A DNA stretch of 64,000 nucleotides from Pseudoselenomonas ruminis (GCF_008271295.1 NZ_VTOY01000011.1:1-64000); one strand, 5' to 3'; counted from the first letter of the stretch, positions 17,613 to 27,057 are shown. Made by a program: numbers and translations. Notes: generated by a model from the sequence alone, not told the origin.

Positions 17613-18458
17613 ATGCTGCAATACTTCATGGACAATCACTTCCACTCCGCCTTCCAACGGGGACACTGGCCCCAATTGGAATATATCTGCAACGTAGATG
17701 CCGAATCTTCCCGCATGCCGCGCAGCATGCACGAACACCAGCACATCACCGAAATCGTGCTGGTCTATGATGGCGCAGGTATTTTCATGATTGACGGCAA
17801 CCGCTATACCGCCAAAACCGGCGACCTCATTTTCTACAACAGCAAATCCATCCACGATGAATTTGGCGGCAACGGCAGTGAGCTCTATACCTACTGCATC
17901 GGGCTCAGCAATCTGCGCCTCGATAAACTGCCGCCAGGAAAAATCATTGCCCCAGACCTTTCGCCGGTTTTATCCTGCGGCGATGATTACCCAATCATAC
18001 TTGATTTATTCCAAAGCATCGAGCGGGAAAGCCGCCTGCCGCAGGGTGCAGAAACCGCGGCCTTCCTCTCCTACGCCCTGCTCACCAAGATTTGCCAGCT
18101 CATCCAAACGCATAGTTCTCCCAAGGAAGAGCCAAAAACCTCCCCAGCCACCCTGGCCCGGGAGTACATTGACAGGCACTACAAGGAAAATATCAAACTC
18201 GCCGACATCGCCAAATCCGTCCATGCCAACACGTATTACATCTCCCATCTATTCCGTTCCGAAATCGGGCTCTCACCGATGAAATATGTCATCCTGCGCC
18301 GCATGGGGGAAGCCCAGAACCTGCTGATTAACACACAGCTGACCATTACGGAAATCGCCACCCGCGTCGGCTATAACAACTCAAACTACTTCCAAAACGC
18401 TTTCAAAACAGCTACTGGAATAACACCTGGCGATTACCGGTCCACCTGGACCAAGTAA
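17613..18458 (+). CDS. AraC-family transcriptional regulator
   Basis: 281 residues. The N-terminal ~150 residues form a cupin sensor domain with MHEHQHITEIVLVYDGAG and the following GDLIFYNSKSIHDE. The C-terminal ~100 residues carry the double helix-turn-helix of the AraC/XylS family, with ARVGYNNSNYFQNAFK-like recognition helix (VGYNNSNYFQNAFKTATGIT) and the upstream HANTYYISHLFRSEIG. It is divergent from iolG, whose promoter lacks a good -35, so it is probably an activator of the iolG-iolE transcript responding to inositol or an intermediate (inference). GGGGG eight or nine bases before the ATG is the ribosome-binding site. Confidence 0.88.
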   Translation: MLQYFMDNHFHSAFQRGHWPQLEYICNVDAESSRMPRSMHEHQHITEIVLVYDGAGIFMIDGNRYTAKTGDLIFYNSKSIHDEFGGNGSELYTYCIGLSNLRLDKLPPGKIIAPDLSPVLSCGDDYPIILDLFQSIERESRLPQGAETAAFLSYALLTKICQLIQTHSSPKEEPKTSPATLAREYIDRHYKENIKLADIAKSVHANTYYISHLFRSEIGLSPMKYVILRRMGEAQNLLINTQLTITEIATRVGYNNSNYFQNAFKTATGITPGDYRSTWTK

Positions 18459-18513
18459 CCGCAATAGCAAAGGCCCTGCCGGGAATCCCCGGCAGGGCCT
18501 TTGCTATTGCGGT
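18458..18513. terminator. Long bidirectional terminator
   Basis: A perfect stem of about 26 bp (18458-18483 with 18488-18513) and 4-base loop that spans the whole gap between the convergent AraC-type and kinase genes. Confidence 0.85.
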
Positions 18514-19118
18514 CATTTCTTGGCCTGACGCATTTCCACATAACTCTGGATGAGGTCTGCTGCCTCTTCCAGCGAAATCCTGCTCGTGTTGATCATCATG
18601 TCATAATTTTGCGGGTCGCCCCACTTGCGGCCAGTATAATACGCGTAGTAATTGCGGCGCTGTTCATCCACCGCATCGAGCTCTTTTACCGTCTTCTCAT
18701 CATACTCGCTCTTTGCCCGTTCCGCGCGGAACGCATCATCAGCATAGATGAAGAAAGAGTAATGTTCCGGGCAGTCCTTCAGGACGAAATCCGCACAGCG
18801 CCCCAGGAAAACCGCCCCCTCGCCGCGCTTGGCAATCGCCAGGATGGCCTTGGCCTGCTCGAGGTAACGGCGGTTGTAATCCGCCACCCGGCCAAATCCT
18901 CCCTGCTGGAAATACGGCTTGCTGGTTTCCGGGGAAGCATACGAGGACGCTACAATGCTCTCGATGTCGGCACCATGCCCCATTTCCTCCGCCGCCATGC
19001 TGACAATCTTTCGGTCATAGCGGCGCACGCCCATGCGCTTAGCTAGGATTTCCGACACCTCCCGGCCACCGCTGCCATATTGGCGGGTAATCGTTATAAG
19101 TGTATTCTCTTTCATCAT
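18513..19118 (-). CDS. Cytidylate kinase-like P-loop protein
   Basis: 201 residues. The N-terminus ITITRQYGSGGREVSEILAK resembles the modified P-loop of the cytidylate kinase-like family (not the housekeeping Cmk, which is larger and has GPxGxGKS). Later RREVSxxx-type arginines and a C-terminal dinucleotide-binding-like region fit the family, whose substrate is unknown. It starts 10 bases past the symporter stop codon, so is co-transcribed with it, and ends in the shared terminator. The second of two adjacent ATGs (19115) has better spacing from AAGGAG. Its role in an inositol region is not evident. Confidence 0.75.
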   Translation of the reverse strand: MMKENTLITITRQYGSGGREVSEILAKRMGVRRYDRKIVSMAAEEMGHGADIESIVASSYASPETSKPYFQQGGFGRVADYNRRYLEQAKAILAIAKRGEGAVFLGRCADFVLKDCPEHYSFFIYADDAFRAERAKSEYDEKTVKELDAVDEQRRNYYAYYTGRKWGDPQNYDMMINTSRISLEEAADLIQSYVEMRQAKK

Positions 19119-19128
19119 AGACTCCTTT

Positions 19129-20502
19129 TTACATCTGGCCTAAAGCTTCACGATGTACCAGTTCCTGCATGATAGCCGGATATTCCTTATCCAGTTTGTA
19201 GTTCACCAGTACGACAATCAGAACGCCCCAGACAACCAATGGTGCATACATATAGATACTCATAATCATGCTGATAACAGCCGGCGTCTGCGCGACGGAA
19301 CCCGTAGCCGTTGCCACATAACCAGCATACGAGAGCAGTCCCGTCAGGATAGCGCTGGTAAGACCCGTACCAACCTTGGTACCAACCGAGCCGCCCGAGA
19401 ACACCAGCCCCTCCTGGCGAAGATGGCTCTTCCACTGGCCATACTCAACGGCATCACCAAGGAAGCCAAAGATAACCGACTGAATCGGTGCAAAACCAAT
19501 GCCGCGGATGACACAGCTGAACACCAGCATGTTGAAATCTTCCGGATTGAGCAGGAAAATCAGATGGCCGACCAGGCAAATCAGAACGCCGCCAAGGCTC
19601 ATGTTACGCTTGCCGAAACGCTGCAAAAGCTTCGGGCTGAACAGAGCCATGACGCCAATAGTCACCAGCGTCTCCAAGAGATACAACCCACTGTAGAGGG
19701 AATCGTTATTGAAGATATACTTGCAATAATATGGCAGGATAGTACCCGTGACCGTAAAGATGACGTTCTGCATCATCCAGATGGTCATGCCGGCCCAGAA
19801 ATACTTGTTCACAGCCAGACCTTTCAAAGCCCGTTTTACCGGAACCTTTTCATCAGCCTTCTCACGGGCTTCGATAACAACAGTTTCCTCACAGTTGCGG
19901 AAGCAGAAAATAAGAAGTGCCAAACCAACCACAGCCCAAAGGCTCATTACCTCAACCCAGGCCATCTGGCTGTCACCAAAGACCTTTACCAGCGGAAGCG
20001 TAGCCGAAACCGAAAGGATGCGGCCCCAGGGAGAGAGGCACATACGCGTGATGGAAAGCATATCACGCTCCTTGGAAAGTCTGGTCATCATCGCCGACAG
20101 GCTGCCATAAGGAAGATTCAATGCCGTATAACAGAAAGTAGTGCAGAAATTATACGTTACAAAGATATACGCAAATTGCAAAGCTGACGTAGTTTGCGGT
20201 ACCGTATAAATCAGAATGATTGACACCGCAAACGGTATACTCATCCAAAGAATCCAAGGACGGGATTTGCCCCATTTGGAATGAGTCTTTTCCACCAGGA
20301 ATCCCATAACAACATCGGAGAAACCATCAAAGCAGCGTGACAGCAGCATGACCAGACCAACAATAGCCGGATCAATACCCGCATAATCCGTATAGAAGAA
20401 TGTTAAGATACCCATGGCACCCCAGACAACATTCTGGGCTGTATCGCCTAATCCGTAAGCAATCCTGGTTTTCCAGGAAAGCTGTGCGTTTTCTGTACTC
20501 AT
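19129..20502 (-). CDS. GPH-family sugar:cation symporter, probable inositol transporter
   Basis: 457-residue membrane protein with about 12 transmembrane segments. It belongs to the glycoside-pentoside-hexuronide:cation symporter family: RIAYGLGDTAQNVVWGAM at the N-terminus and DGFSDVVMGFLVEKTHSKWG followed by KSRPWILW are the family signature. Its position between iolG/iolE and iolD makes inositol or a methylated/isomeric inositol the likely substrate (inference). The ATG at 20502 follows GAGGAG with 8 bases spacing; the upstream GTG is less likely. Co-transcribed with the cytidylate kinase-like gene. Confidence 0.85.
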   Translation of the reverse strand: MSTENAQLSWKTRIAYGLGDTAQNVVWGAMGILTFFYTDYAGIDPAIVGLVMLLSRCFDGFSDVVMGFLVEKTHSKWGKSRPWILWMSIPFAVSIILIYTVPQTTSALQFAYIFVTYNFCTTFCYTALNLPYGSLSAMMTRLSKERDMLSITRMCLSPWGRILSVSATLPLVKVFGDSQMAWVEVMSLWAVVGLALLIFCFRNCEETVVIEAREKADEKVPVKRALKGLAVNKYFWAGMTIWMMQNVIFTVTGTILPYYCKYIFNNDSLYSGLYLLETLVTIGVMALFSPKLLQRFGKRNMSLGGVLICLVGHLIFLLNPEDFNMLVFSCVIRGIGFAPIQSVIFGFLGDAVEYGQWKSHLRQEGLVFSGGSVGTKVGTGLTSAILTGLLSYAGYVATATGSVAQTPAVISMIMSIYMYAPLVVWGVLIVVLVNYKLDKEYPAIMQELVHREALGQM

Positions 20503-20793
20503 CGTTATCACTCCTCATGTTCATTCAAGAAATCCTCAGGAACTGTTTGAATCTTGTGATGTTTTGGCGCCTTTTGTACATCTGTTGATTATATTATATC
20601 TATTTCTTTGCTATTATTTCTATAGAAAATTGTTTTTTTCGCGAATAACCCATATAAAATAAATATCTAGACCACGAAAAAAGCGAAGTAATTCGGACAA
20701 AATTACCAATTATCCCCGTTATACTATAAAATATTGCGCTTACACAAATTCATGGATTTTCATTCCGTTCCTAACCTCCTCTGAACAAACAAA
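20503..20793 (-). promoter_or_regulatory. Leader and promoter region of the symporter gene
   Basis: About 290 bases without a gene. On the minus strand a TATAAT (20593-20598) lies about 95 bases upstream of the symporter start; no good -35 is seen at 16-18 bases, again hinting at activator control. The rest is A+T-rich with no recognisable structure. Confidence 0.4.
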
Positions 20794-20823
20794 AACAGGC
20801 AGCTCCCTACAGAACTGCCTGTT
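20794..20823 (-). terminator. Terminator of the iolJ-iolC-iolB-iolD transcript
   Basis: AACAGGCAG (20794-20802) pairs with CTGCCTGTT (20815-20823), followed by TTTTTG on the minus strand, 11 bases past the iolD stop codon. Confidence 0.8.
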
Positions 20824-20834
20824 CAACTACTCGA

Positions 20835-22787
20835 TCAATATTTCCTTGCTGCATCGTAATGCGGTTTCATGACTTTTTCGTAACACTCGTTGACTTTCTC
20901 GTTTTCCGAAACCTGGGCCACCCCTACGCGCCACCAATCGCCATAACCATGGACCATGGTCTTGGGCAGGACTTTTACATCGATAAGGGTTGAAACGGTC
21001 TGTTTCTTGGCGTCCTCAATGGCAGCTTTCAATTCTTCGATGGTGTGAACAGTATACGCCACGCAGCCATAGGAACGGGCATTCATCGCAAAGTCCACCG
21101 GCACAAAGCTGCCATCCAGCTGACCGGTCTTGGCATTGCGGCGACGGAATTCCGTGCCATAACTGCCCTGGCCATGTCCTACTTCCAGATTGTTGATGCA
21201 GCCGCCGCTCATGTTATCGAAGAGAATCACGTTGATTTTCTTGCCTTCGGCAATCGAGGCCGGGAGCTCCGAATGAAGCATCATATACGCATAGTCACCG
21301 ACCAGAGCATATACTTCGCGTTCCGGTTCAGCCATCTTGACGCCCAGAGCAGCATTTACCTCATAGCCCATGCAGGAAAAACCGTATTCTACATGATAGC
21401 TGCCCACGGACTTAGCCCGCCATGCCCGCTGCAAATCCCCCGGCAGGCTTCCGGATGCACCTACGATGATGGCATCTTTGTCGATGCACTCGTTTACCGT
21501 GCCCAGCACCGTGGTCTGCGGCAGGCTGCATCCCGTCAATTCGATAAACTCTTTGGCAGCAGCCTTGAAATCAAAATCATCGTTGACTTCCGGTACAAAA
21601 TCCTCGCCGGTATATTCGATATGGTAAAGACGGTCTACCTCTTTGTCATAGGCTTCCTTGGCAGCCTTTACCTCAGCCTCGTATTCCTTGGACACATGAT
21701 AGCCCGTAGCCGAAAGTGCTTCATCGAGCATCTCCAAAGCCGCCCCAGCATCACCAACGACCTGCAGGCCATCCATCTTGTACGCGTGGAATTTGCTGAC
21801 GTTGATGTTCAAATACTCCACCTCGGGATTCTGATAAATCCACTTCGAGGAAGTCGTAAAATCCGTATAACGGGTACCAATGCCGATAACGAGGTCCGCA
21901 TCTGCCGCAATCGTATTAGCGCCCAGGCCGCCCGTTTCGCCCAGGCCGCCCAGATTCAGCGGATGTTCCCAAGTGATCGTTCCCTTGCCGGCCTGCGTCT
22001 CGCCAAAGGCAATGCCGTATTTCTCGGCAAATTTGCGGAAGGTATCTTCCGCCTCGGAATACTTCACGCCGCCGCCAAAAATCATAATCGGTTTTTTCTT
22101 GCGGCGAATGAGTTCCACCGCCTCGCGAATTGCCCGCTCCGAAGGCTTTACTCTATCAATATGGTGTACTCTCTTCTGGAAGAAATACTCCGGATAATCC
22201 CAGGCCTCGCCCTCTACATCCTGCGGCAAGGCAATGCAGACCGCACCGGTATCTGCCGGGTCAGTCAAAACTCTCATGGCATTGATGCAGGCCGTCATGA
22301 GAATTTCCGGACGGGTTACGCGGTCCCAATATTTGCAGACCGCCTTAAACGCATCATTGGTCGTGACGCTCAGGCTGTTCGGCTGCTCCATCTGCTGCAG
22401 CACCGGGTCCGGCTGGCGGTCAGCATAGGTATCACCGGGCAGGAACAACACCGGAATGCAGTTAGCTGTAGCGGTTGCTGCTGCCGTCACCATATTGGCT
22501 GCGCCAGGGCCTACTGAAGACGTGCAGGCATAAATCTGTTTCCGGCGCTTCTGTTTGGCGTACCCCATAGCGGCATGCGCCATGCCCTGCTCATTGCGGC
22601 CCATGTGCATGACCAGATGTCCCGGGTCCTGCTCCAAAGCCTGCCCCAGACCAACTACATTGCCATGGCCGAAGATGCCAAAGATGCCGGCAAACATCGG
22701 ATTTTCTTTTCCATCAAATTCAACATACTGATTATTAAGGAACTTCACCAAAGCCTGTGCCACAGTGAGTCTGATTGTCTTAGCCAT
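20835..22787 (-). CDS. iolD: 3D-(3,5/4)-trihydroxycyclohexane-1,2-dione hydrolase
   Basis: Thiamine-diphosphate enzyme that opens the ring to give 5-deoxy-glucuronate, the third inositol step. 650 residues from the ATG at 22787, which follows GGAGGG by 7 bases. Seen: the acetolactate-synthase-like N-terminal PYR domain ([34 protein letters not shown]), a central domain with [15 protein letters not shown], and the C-terminal PP domain with the ThDP/Mg motif region [16 protein letters not shown] ending in NMSGGCINN. Last gene before the terminator at 20794. A 20-base gap separates it from iolB. Confidence 0.93.
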   Translation of the reverse strand: MAKTIRLTVAQALVKFLNNQYVEFDGKENPMFAGIFGIFGHGNVVGLGQALEQDPGHLVMHMGRNEQGMAHAAMGYAKQKRRKQIYACTSSVGPGAANMVTAAATATANCIPVLFLPGDTYADRQPDPVLQQMEQPNSLSVTTNDAFKAVCKYWDRVTRPEILMTACINAMRVLTDPADTGAVCIALPQDVEGEAWDYPEYFFQKRVHHIDRVKPSERAIREAVELIRRKKKPIMIFGGGVKYSEAEDTFRKFAEKYGIAFGETQAGKGTITWEHPLNLGGLGETGGLGANTIAADADLVIGIGTRYTDFTTSSKWIYQNPEVEYLNINVSKFHAYKMDGLQVVGDAGAALEMLDEALSATGYHVSKEYEAEVKAAKEAYDKEVDRLYHIEYTGEDFVPEVNDDFDFKAAAKEFIELTGCSLPQTTVLGTVNECIDKDAIIVGASGSLPGDLQRAWRAKSVGSYHVEYGFSCMGYEVNAALGVKMAEPEREVYALVGDYAYMMLHSELPASIAEGKKINVILFDNMSGGCINNLEVGHGQGSYGTEFRRRNAKTGQLDGSFVPVDFAMNARSYGCVAYTVHTIEELKAAIEDAKKQTVSTLIDVKVLPKTMVHGYGDWWRVGVAQVSENEKVNECYEKVMKPHYDAARKY

Positions 22788-22807
22788 ATCCAAGCCCTCC
22801 TTAGAAG

Positions 22808-23599
22808 TTATCGATTGGGTTCCCAAATCTGGGCCTCAGGGTCCAGCAGCCAGGTGTGCTCTGGCAAATCCGTCCGCGTCTTCTTCCACGGATTATCCGG
22901 CAGATGGCGAATCATCCAGCTGTACCACATGGCATACCCCGGTGCCGTAACCTGCGGATGCATGAGGCCGCCGGAAAGCTCCGACCAGCTGTTATGGGTA
23001 ATCTTGAACGCATCATCGCCAATAAAGCAAGCTCCAAATCCCTGCGGTTTGTCGAATTTATACGTATAAACTTCCGGCTGGGGATGATTGTGCGGGATGT
23101 AACCCGACCAGCGGCCGGGGCTGTTGATTACCTCACCATTTACCATATTGGAATACGGCGCATTGTCATAGTCAAAGATGGTGCGCACCGTGCGCTCGGC
23201 CGTGCCCTTCCACATGCCCTTGCCAAATACATCGGCCTGCACATCTTCCGGCCGGTAAAATACCGGCGCAAAGTTACGGTCGTTTAAGGTCTGCTGCACT
23301 AAGACTTCCGAAGCTTCCAGTGCATTGATTGTCACTTCCACACCACAAGGCACATGGAGACAGTAGGGATTTTCGTCAAACAGGGAATGACGCTCCATAA
23401 TTTCCTGCTTGCCCTGCCAGGCCACTTCTACCTTGCCCGTGAGGATGACAAACGCCGTCTCCTGAACCCTGTCCAGGAAATTCACGCATTCCCCTTCCGT
23501 CATTACCTGATAGCCAATATCCATCATCATGTCACTGCCACGGGTAGTCATGGCATTATAGCCAGATTTAAGTTCCGTTCCCAATCTGCCGAATCTCAT
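22808..23599 (-). CDS. iolB: 5-deoxy-glucuronate isomerase
   Basis: Cupin enzyme that isomerises 5-deoxy-glucuronate to 5-dehydro-2-deoxy-gluconate (DKG). 263 residues, near the usual length of about 270. Landmarks are [27 protein letters not shown], and the cupin metal region [17 protein letters not shown] with [17 protein letters not shown] near the end. Its start codon overlaps the iolC stop by four bases (ATGA), indicating translational coupling. Confidence 0.93.
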   Translation of the reverse strand: MRFGRLGTELKSGYNAMTTRGSDMMMDIGYQVMTEGECVNFLDRVQETAFVILTGKVEVAWQGKQEIMERHSLFDENPYCLHVPCGVEVTINALEASEVLVQQTLNDRNFAPVFYRPEDVQADVFGKGMWKGTAERTVRTIFDYDNAPYSNMVNGEVINSPGRWSGYIPHNHPQPEVYTYKFDKPQGFGACFIGDDAFKITHNSWSELSGGLMHPQVTAPGYAMWYSWMIRHLPDNPWKKTRTDLPEHTWLLDPEAQIWEPNR

Positions 23600-24630
23600 A
23601 ATTTAGCCTCCCAGTCAAGTTCCGTAATAACTTTTTCCTCTTTATGCTCCTGCATAAAGGCTTCGATCTGTTCTGCTGTCTGCATCGCATTGGAGCAGCT
23701 GTGGCTGGCTACTACCATCGCGGCATGGGCCGTCGCATGCTGCAGGGAATCCGGAACGCTCCAGCCTTCCAACAGTCCATAGATGAAGGCACTAGCATAG
23801 GCATCCCCGCCGCCAAAGGACTTCAGAAGCTTAATGTGATACGATTCCACTTTGTAGGCATGCTTATCAGCCGTATAGCCAATCGACCCCTTCTTGCCAT
23901 GCTTGATGATGACAATCTTTGCACCGTTTTCGATATACTTTTCGGCAATCTCATGGTCCGGCACATCATTTGCCAGCACCGGCAGGCCTTCAATGAGGTC
24001 AATCTCATCCCGGGAACCGATGATGACATCCGCAAAGCGGGCCACCAGCGAGTAGTACACGCAGATGTCCTTATCCGACCGCCAGCTGTAAGGACGATAA
24101 TCCGCATCAAATATAACCTTGGTGCCATGTTTTTTTGCATACTGCAAAGCCAGCAGGCAGGCCTCACGGGACGGGCTCTTGGAAAGCGCCACCCCGGAAA
24201 TCAAGAGAATCTTAGAACCAGCGATATACTCCTCGTCGATATCCTCTGGCGCAATCTCCAAATCAGCGACCCGGTCACGGTACATGAGAATACTGCTTTC
24301 CGTCGGGCTCTTGATTTCCGTAAAGGTCAGCCCGATGCGTTCGCCATTTTTTGCCCGCACCATCTGCGACGTATCAATCCCCCGGCTTTCGAAATAATTC
24401 AGCACGAAATCGCCAAACTGGTCATCGGATACACAGCCGATGAAACCGACCTTTTTCCCCAGACGGTTCACACCTACGGCAATATTTCCCGGCGACCCGC
24501 CCAGATACATGGAAAAGGTCTCCACCTTATCCAGTGTACGGTTTATCTCATTGGGATTAAAATCCAGTGTCACGCGTCCAATCAAAACAATATCCCGTTC
24601 TTTTTTCTGGTCAAATTCTATCAGTGCCAT
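23596..24630 (-). CDS. iolC: 5-dehydro-2-deoxygluconokinase
   Basis: PfkB-family sugar kinase producing DKG-6-phosphate. 344 residues. Family landmarks: VLIGRVTLDFNP-like start (IVLIGRVTLDFNPNEINR), YLGGSPGNIAVGVNRLG, and the C-terminal PfkB signature with the catalytic aspartate in KSFGGGDAYASAFIYGLLEG. Overlaps iolB by four bases. A 115-base gap separates it from iolJ upstream, in which a small hydrophobic ORF occurs. Confidence 0.93.
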   Translation of the reverse strand: MALIEFDQKKERDIVLIGRVTLDFNPNEINRTLDKVETFSMYLGGSPGNIAVGVNRLGKKVGFIGCVSDDQFGDFVLNYFESRGIDTSQMVRAKNGERIGLTFTEIKSPTESSILMYRDRVADLEIAPEDIDEEYIAGSKILLISGVALSKSPSREACLLALQYAKKHGTKVIFDADYRPYSWRSDKDICVYYSLVARFADVIIGSRDEIDLIEGLPVLANDVPDHEIAEKYIENGAKIVIIKHGKKGSIGYTADKHAYKVESYHIKLLKSFGGGDAYASAFIYGLLEGWSVPDSLQHATAHAAMVVASHSCSNAMQTAEQIEAFMQEHKEEKVITELDWEAKL

Positions 24631-24657
24631 ATCGATACACCCTCCAAGGAATTCTTT

Positions 24658-24804
24658 TCAATCTCTTCCTGCGGCCTTTACCAACAGCCCCAAGAACACG
24701 GCTGCGAGCAATCCGCAAATACCAACGATGAAACATGCTGCTTCTTCAATTATATAACGCAGCCTTGCCCTCAAGTCCAAAAATTTCCATGTGTTTCTTA
24801 ACAT
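24658..24804 (-). CDS. Candidate small single-span membrane protein (weak)
   Basis: A 48-codon frame starting with MLRNTWKFLDLRAR inside the end of iolJ and stopping in the iolJ-iolC gap. Its C-terminal half has a hydrophobic segment CFIVGICGLLAAVFLGLLV followed by KAAGRD, a plausible positive-inside transmembrane helix. The ribosome-binding site is poor (GGGGA about 9 bases before the ATG). It may be a real small protein or chance. Listed because the hydrophobic part is encoded in otherwise empty spacer. Confidence 0.25.
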   Translation of the reverse strand: MLRNTWKFLDLRARLRYIIEEAACFIVGICGLLAAVFLGLLVKAAGRD

Positions 24805-25600
24805 TTTCGTAAGTCCCCACACAAATGGCATCACTGAAGTCAAAATAGCTTGCGTCAGGCTTTGCCTTGTGCACGGCTTTTATCTCAGCCGCGGAATTAT
24901 CATAGGATGCCGTCGCAATATTTATCTTGGTAATGCCATTTTCCAGACAATGCCTGAAATCCTCGCGTGTCAGGCCCGTTCCGCCATGGAGCACCAGCGG
25001 GACAGCCAGCGCTTCATGAATCTCTTTTAGCCGGTCAATCCGCAAATGGGGCGTTTCCTTATAATTGCCGTGAGCCGTACCAATGGCTACTGCCAGCGCA
25101 TCCACCTTCGTTTCCTCCGCAAAACGCTTGGCTTCTGCCACTGAGGTCACCTTGATATCCGCCGACGCCATATCCCCCTCAGCACCGCCAATACTGCCGA
25201 TTTCGCCTTCTACGGACGCGCCGAACTTTTCCGCTATCGTCACGACTTCCCGGGTCTTTTCAATATTTTCCGCCAGCGGGAAATGCGAACCGTCAAACAT
25301 GACGGACGTAAAGCCAAGGCTCAGGGCCAGGCGAACCGTTTCCAACGTGCGCCCATGGTCCAGATGAACCGCCGTAGGCATGCTGCATTTTCTCGCAGCA
25401 GCTATCATCACCGGCCCCAAAAGCTCTAACGGCGAATAACGCAAGCGTCCCTCGGCAATCTGTAAAATCAGCGGGGCCTTGAGTTCCTCTGCAGCTTTGA
25501 TAGCCCCCATTGCCATCTCCATATCTGAAACATTGAAAGCCCCCACCGCAAAACCGGCATCCGATTTAGCCAGCAGCTCCTTCATATTTACCAGCGGCAT
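24746..25600 (-). CDS. iolJ: 6-phospho-5-dehydro-2-deoxy-D-gluconate aldolase (class II)
   Basis: Zinc-dependent fructose-bisphosphate-aldolase-family enzyme; in the inositol pathway it splits DKG-6-phosphate to dihydroxyacetone phosphate and malonate semialdehyde. 284 residues, typical of IolJ/GatY/KbaY. Metal ligands are visible in AVHLDHGRT, the block SVMFDGSHFP, ASVEGEIGSIGG and VLHGGTGLTRED. The sequence alone does not separate IolJ from tagatose-bisphosphate or fructose-bisphosphate aldolases; position in the iol operon decides. It starts 23 bases past the alcohol dehydrogenase stop codon. Confidence 0.85.
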   Translation of the reverse strand: MPLVNMKELLAKSDAGFAVGAFNVSDMEMAMGAIKAAEELKAPLILQIAEGRLRYSPLELLGPVMIAAARKCSMPTAVHLDHGRTLETVRLALSLGFTSVMFDGSHFPLAENIEKTREVVTIAEKFGASVEGEIGSIGGAEGDMASADIKVTSVAEAKRFAEETKVDALAVAIGTAHGNYKETPHLRIDRLKEIHEALAVPLVLHGGTGLTREDFRHCLENGITKINIATASYDNSAAEIKAVHKAKPDASYFDFSDAICVGTYENVKKHMEIFGLEGKAALYN

Positions 25601-25623
25601 AGTGTCTGCCTCCCCTCAATATT

Positions 25624-26781
25624 TCAAAATAACTTCTTGTAGATTTCAATCAACTCTGCTTTGGCAGGCACCCGCATCGTATTCTGTGGACTGCCGCTCT
25701 CCAATGCATCATCAGCCATCTTATCGAGCTGAGCGAAGAAGTCTTCCTTTTTCACGCCCAAATCCGCCAATTTTGGAATACCAACGGCTTCGCAGAAACG
25801 CGTAACTTCTTTGACAAACGCCTTAGCAGCGTCCATGGCCGGCGTATCCTCACCAGCTACTCCCATAATCCGGGCAATGTCAGCAAAGCGCTCCGTATTT
25901 TCCTCAATGGCAAACTCCATGCAGGCCGGCAGCAAAATCGCATTGGATACACCATGCGCGATATGGAACAGGGCACCAATTGGACGGCTCATCCCATGAA
26001 CAATCGTGACCGATGCATTATTGAAAGCAATGCCTGCTTCCAATGCGGCTAAGCTCATGGCGAAACGGGCCTTTACATTATTCCCATCTGCATAACAGAG
26101 CGGAAGATTCTGGTGAATCTTAGCAATAGCCGAAAGGGCAAAGGTGTCTGTCAGCGGCTGTGCCTTGCGCGACGTGTACGCCTCAATAGCATGACACAAC
26201 GCATCAATTCCCGTTGCCGCCGTGACTTTCGGCGGTGCCGTCATCGTAAACGTCGGATCGACAACCGCCAGTGCCGGAATGATGGATGGCCCGCCCAGCA
26301 GCATTTTTACATTGTTCTCCGTATCGGAAATGATGGTGTTCTTCGTTACCTCACTTCCCGTACCAGCCGTAGTCGGAATGGCCACCAGGTACGGAACTTC
26401 CATATCGATATTTTTATGCATGAATTCACTAATTTTCGTTCCTGCCGGCACCGTCGACATAAAGCCGATGGCTTTGGCCGTATCCATCGGGCTGCCACCG
26501 CCCAGCGCAATGATGAAATCGCAGCCTTCCTGCTGATATACGCTAAGGCCAGCCTCCACAATTTTGTCCGTGGGTTCACTGTTGGCTCCATCAAAGATTA
26601 CATAAGAAAGACCCGCTTTCTTCAGTGCATCTTCCACTTTGGCCACATTGCCAAACTTAACCATAAATTGGTCCGTTACAATCAGAGCCTTCTGCCCTTT
26701 ACCTTCAATATGTTTTCCCAATTCAGCAATAACATTTTCACCAGAAATAATCTTGGCAGGAACCATAAACGTGTAACCCAT
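25624..26781 (-). CDS. Iron-containing alcohol dehydrogenase in the iol operon
   Basis: NAD(P)-dependent, metal-binding dehydrogenase of the group III (Fe-ADH) family. 385 residues from ATG 26781, ten bases after AAGGAG. Seen: NAD-binding FIIALGGGSPMDTAKAIGFM, TTAGTGSEVTKN, and metal ligands in ALCHAIEAYTS and SRPIGALFHIAHGVSNAIL. It leads the operon adh-iolJ-iolC-iolB-iolD. No malonate-semialdehyde dehydrogenase (iolA) is present, so this enzyme may reduce malonate semialdehyde to 3-hydroxypropionate (inference). It could alternatively oxidise an alcohol substrate feeding into the pathway. Confidence 0.85.
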   Translation of the reverse strand: MGYTFMVPAKIISGENVIAELGKHIEGKGQKALIVTDQFMVKFGNVAKVEDALKKAGLSYVIFDGANSEPTDKIVEAGLSVYQQEGCDFIIALGGGSPMDTAKAIGFMSTVPAGTKISEFMHKNIDMEVPYLVAIPTTAGTGSEVTKNTIISDTENNVKMLLGGPSIIPALAVVDPTFTMTAPPKVTAATGIDALCHAIEAYTSRKAQPLTDTFALSAIAKIHQNLPLCYADGNNVKARFAMSLAALEAGIAFNNASVTIVHGMSRPIGALFHIAHGVSNAILLPACMEFAIEENTERFADIARIMGVAGEDTPAMDAAKAFVKEVTRFCEAVGIPKLADLGVKKEDFFAQLDKMADDALESGSPQNTMRVPAKAELIEIYKKLF

Positions 26782-26817
26782 GACAACGCATCTCCTTCGT
26801 TTGCTATTTGTAAACAT

Positions 26818-26838
26818 TTGGTAACTTCTTGGTAACTT
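26818..26838. promoter_or_regulatory. Direct-repeat operator candidate TTGGTAACTT
   Basis: Two copies of TTGGTAACTT (26818-26827 and 26829-26838), one helical turn apart, lie just downstream of the probable transcription start of the operon, a repressor position. The GGTAAC core recurs in front of iolG (about 17360). The DeoR-type protein encoded divergently is the natural candidate ligand-responsive repressor. Confidence 0.5.
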
Positions 26839-26847
26839 TATGGTTAT

Positions 26848-26876
26848 AATTTACACCTGTACAATCACTTTGTCAA
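26848..26876 (-). promoter_or_regulatory. Promoter of the adh-iolJ-iolC-iolB-iolD operon
   Basis: On the minus strand TTGACA (26871-26876), 17 bases, TAAATT (26848-26853). The -35 is perfect, the -10 only moderate. Confidence 0.55.
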
Positions 26877-26965
26877 TATTATTTCGGCAAAAATCATCAT
26901 TTTTTGTCATTTTTCAACTCATTATTATAAAAACGGCGTCAAAACAAGATTAATTCTAATATCTC

Positions 26966-26994
26966 TTGCCTTATGCTAAGATTGGAAGTATAAT
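26966..26994 (+). promoter_or_regulatory. Promoter of the DeoR-type regulator gene
   Basis: TTGCCT (26966-26971), 17 bases, TATAAT (26989-26994), followed by a 63-base leader to the start codon. Confidence 0.65.
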
Positions 26995-27057
26995 ATATCC
27001 ATAAAATATACCCAAAACTTCACAAACACATTAACATAAATACAAGAGGTGGATATT

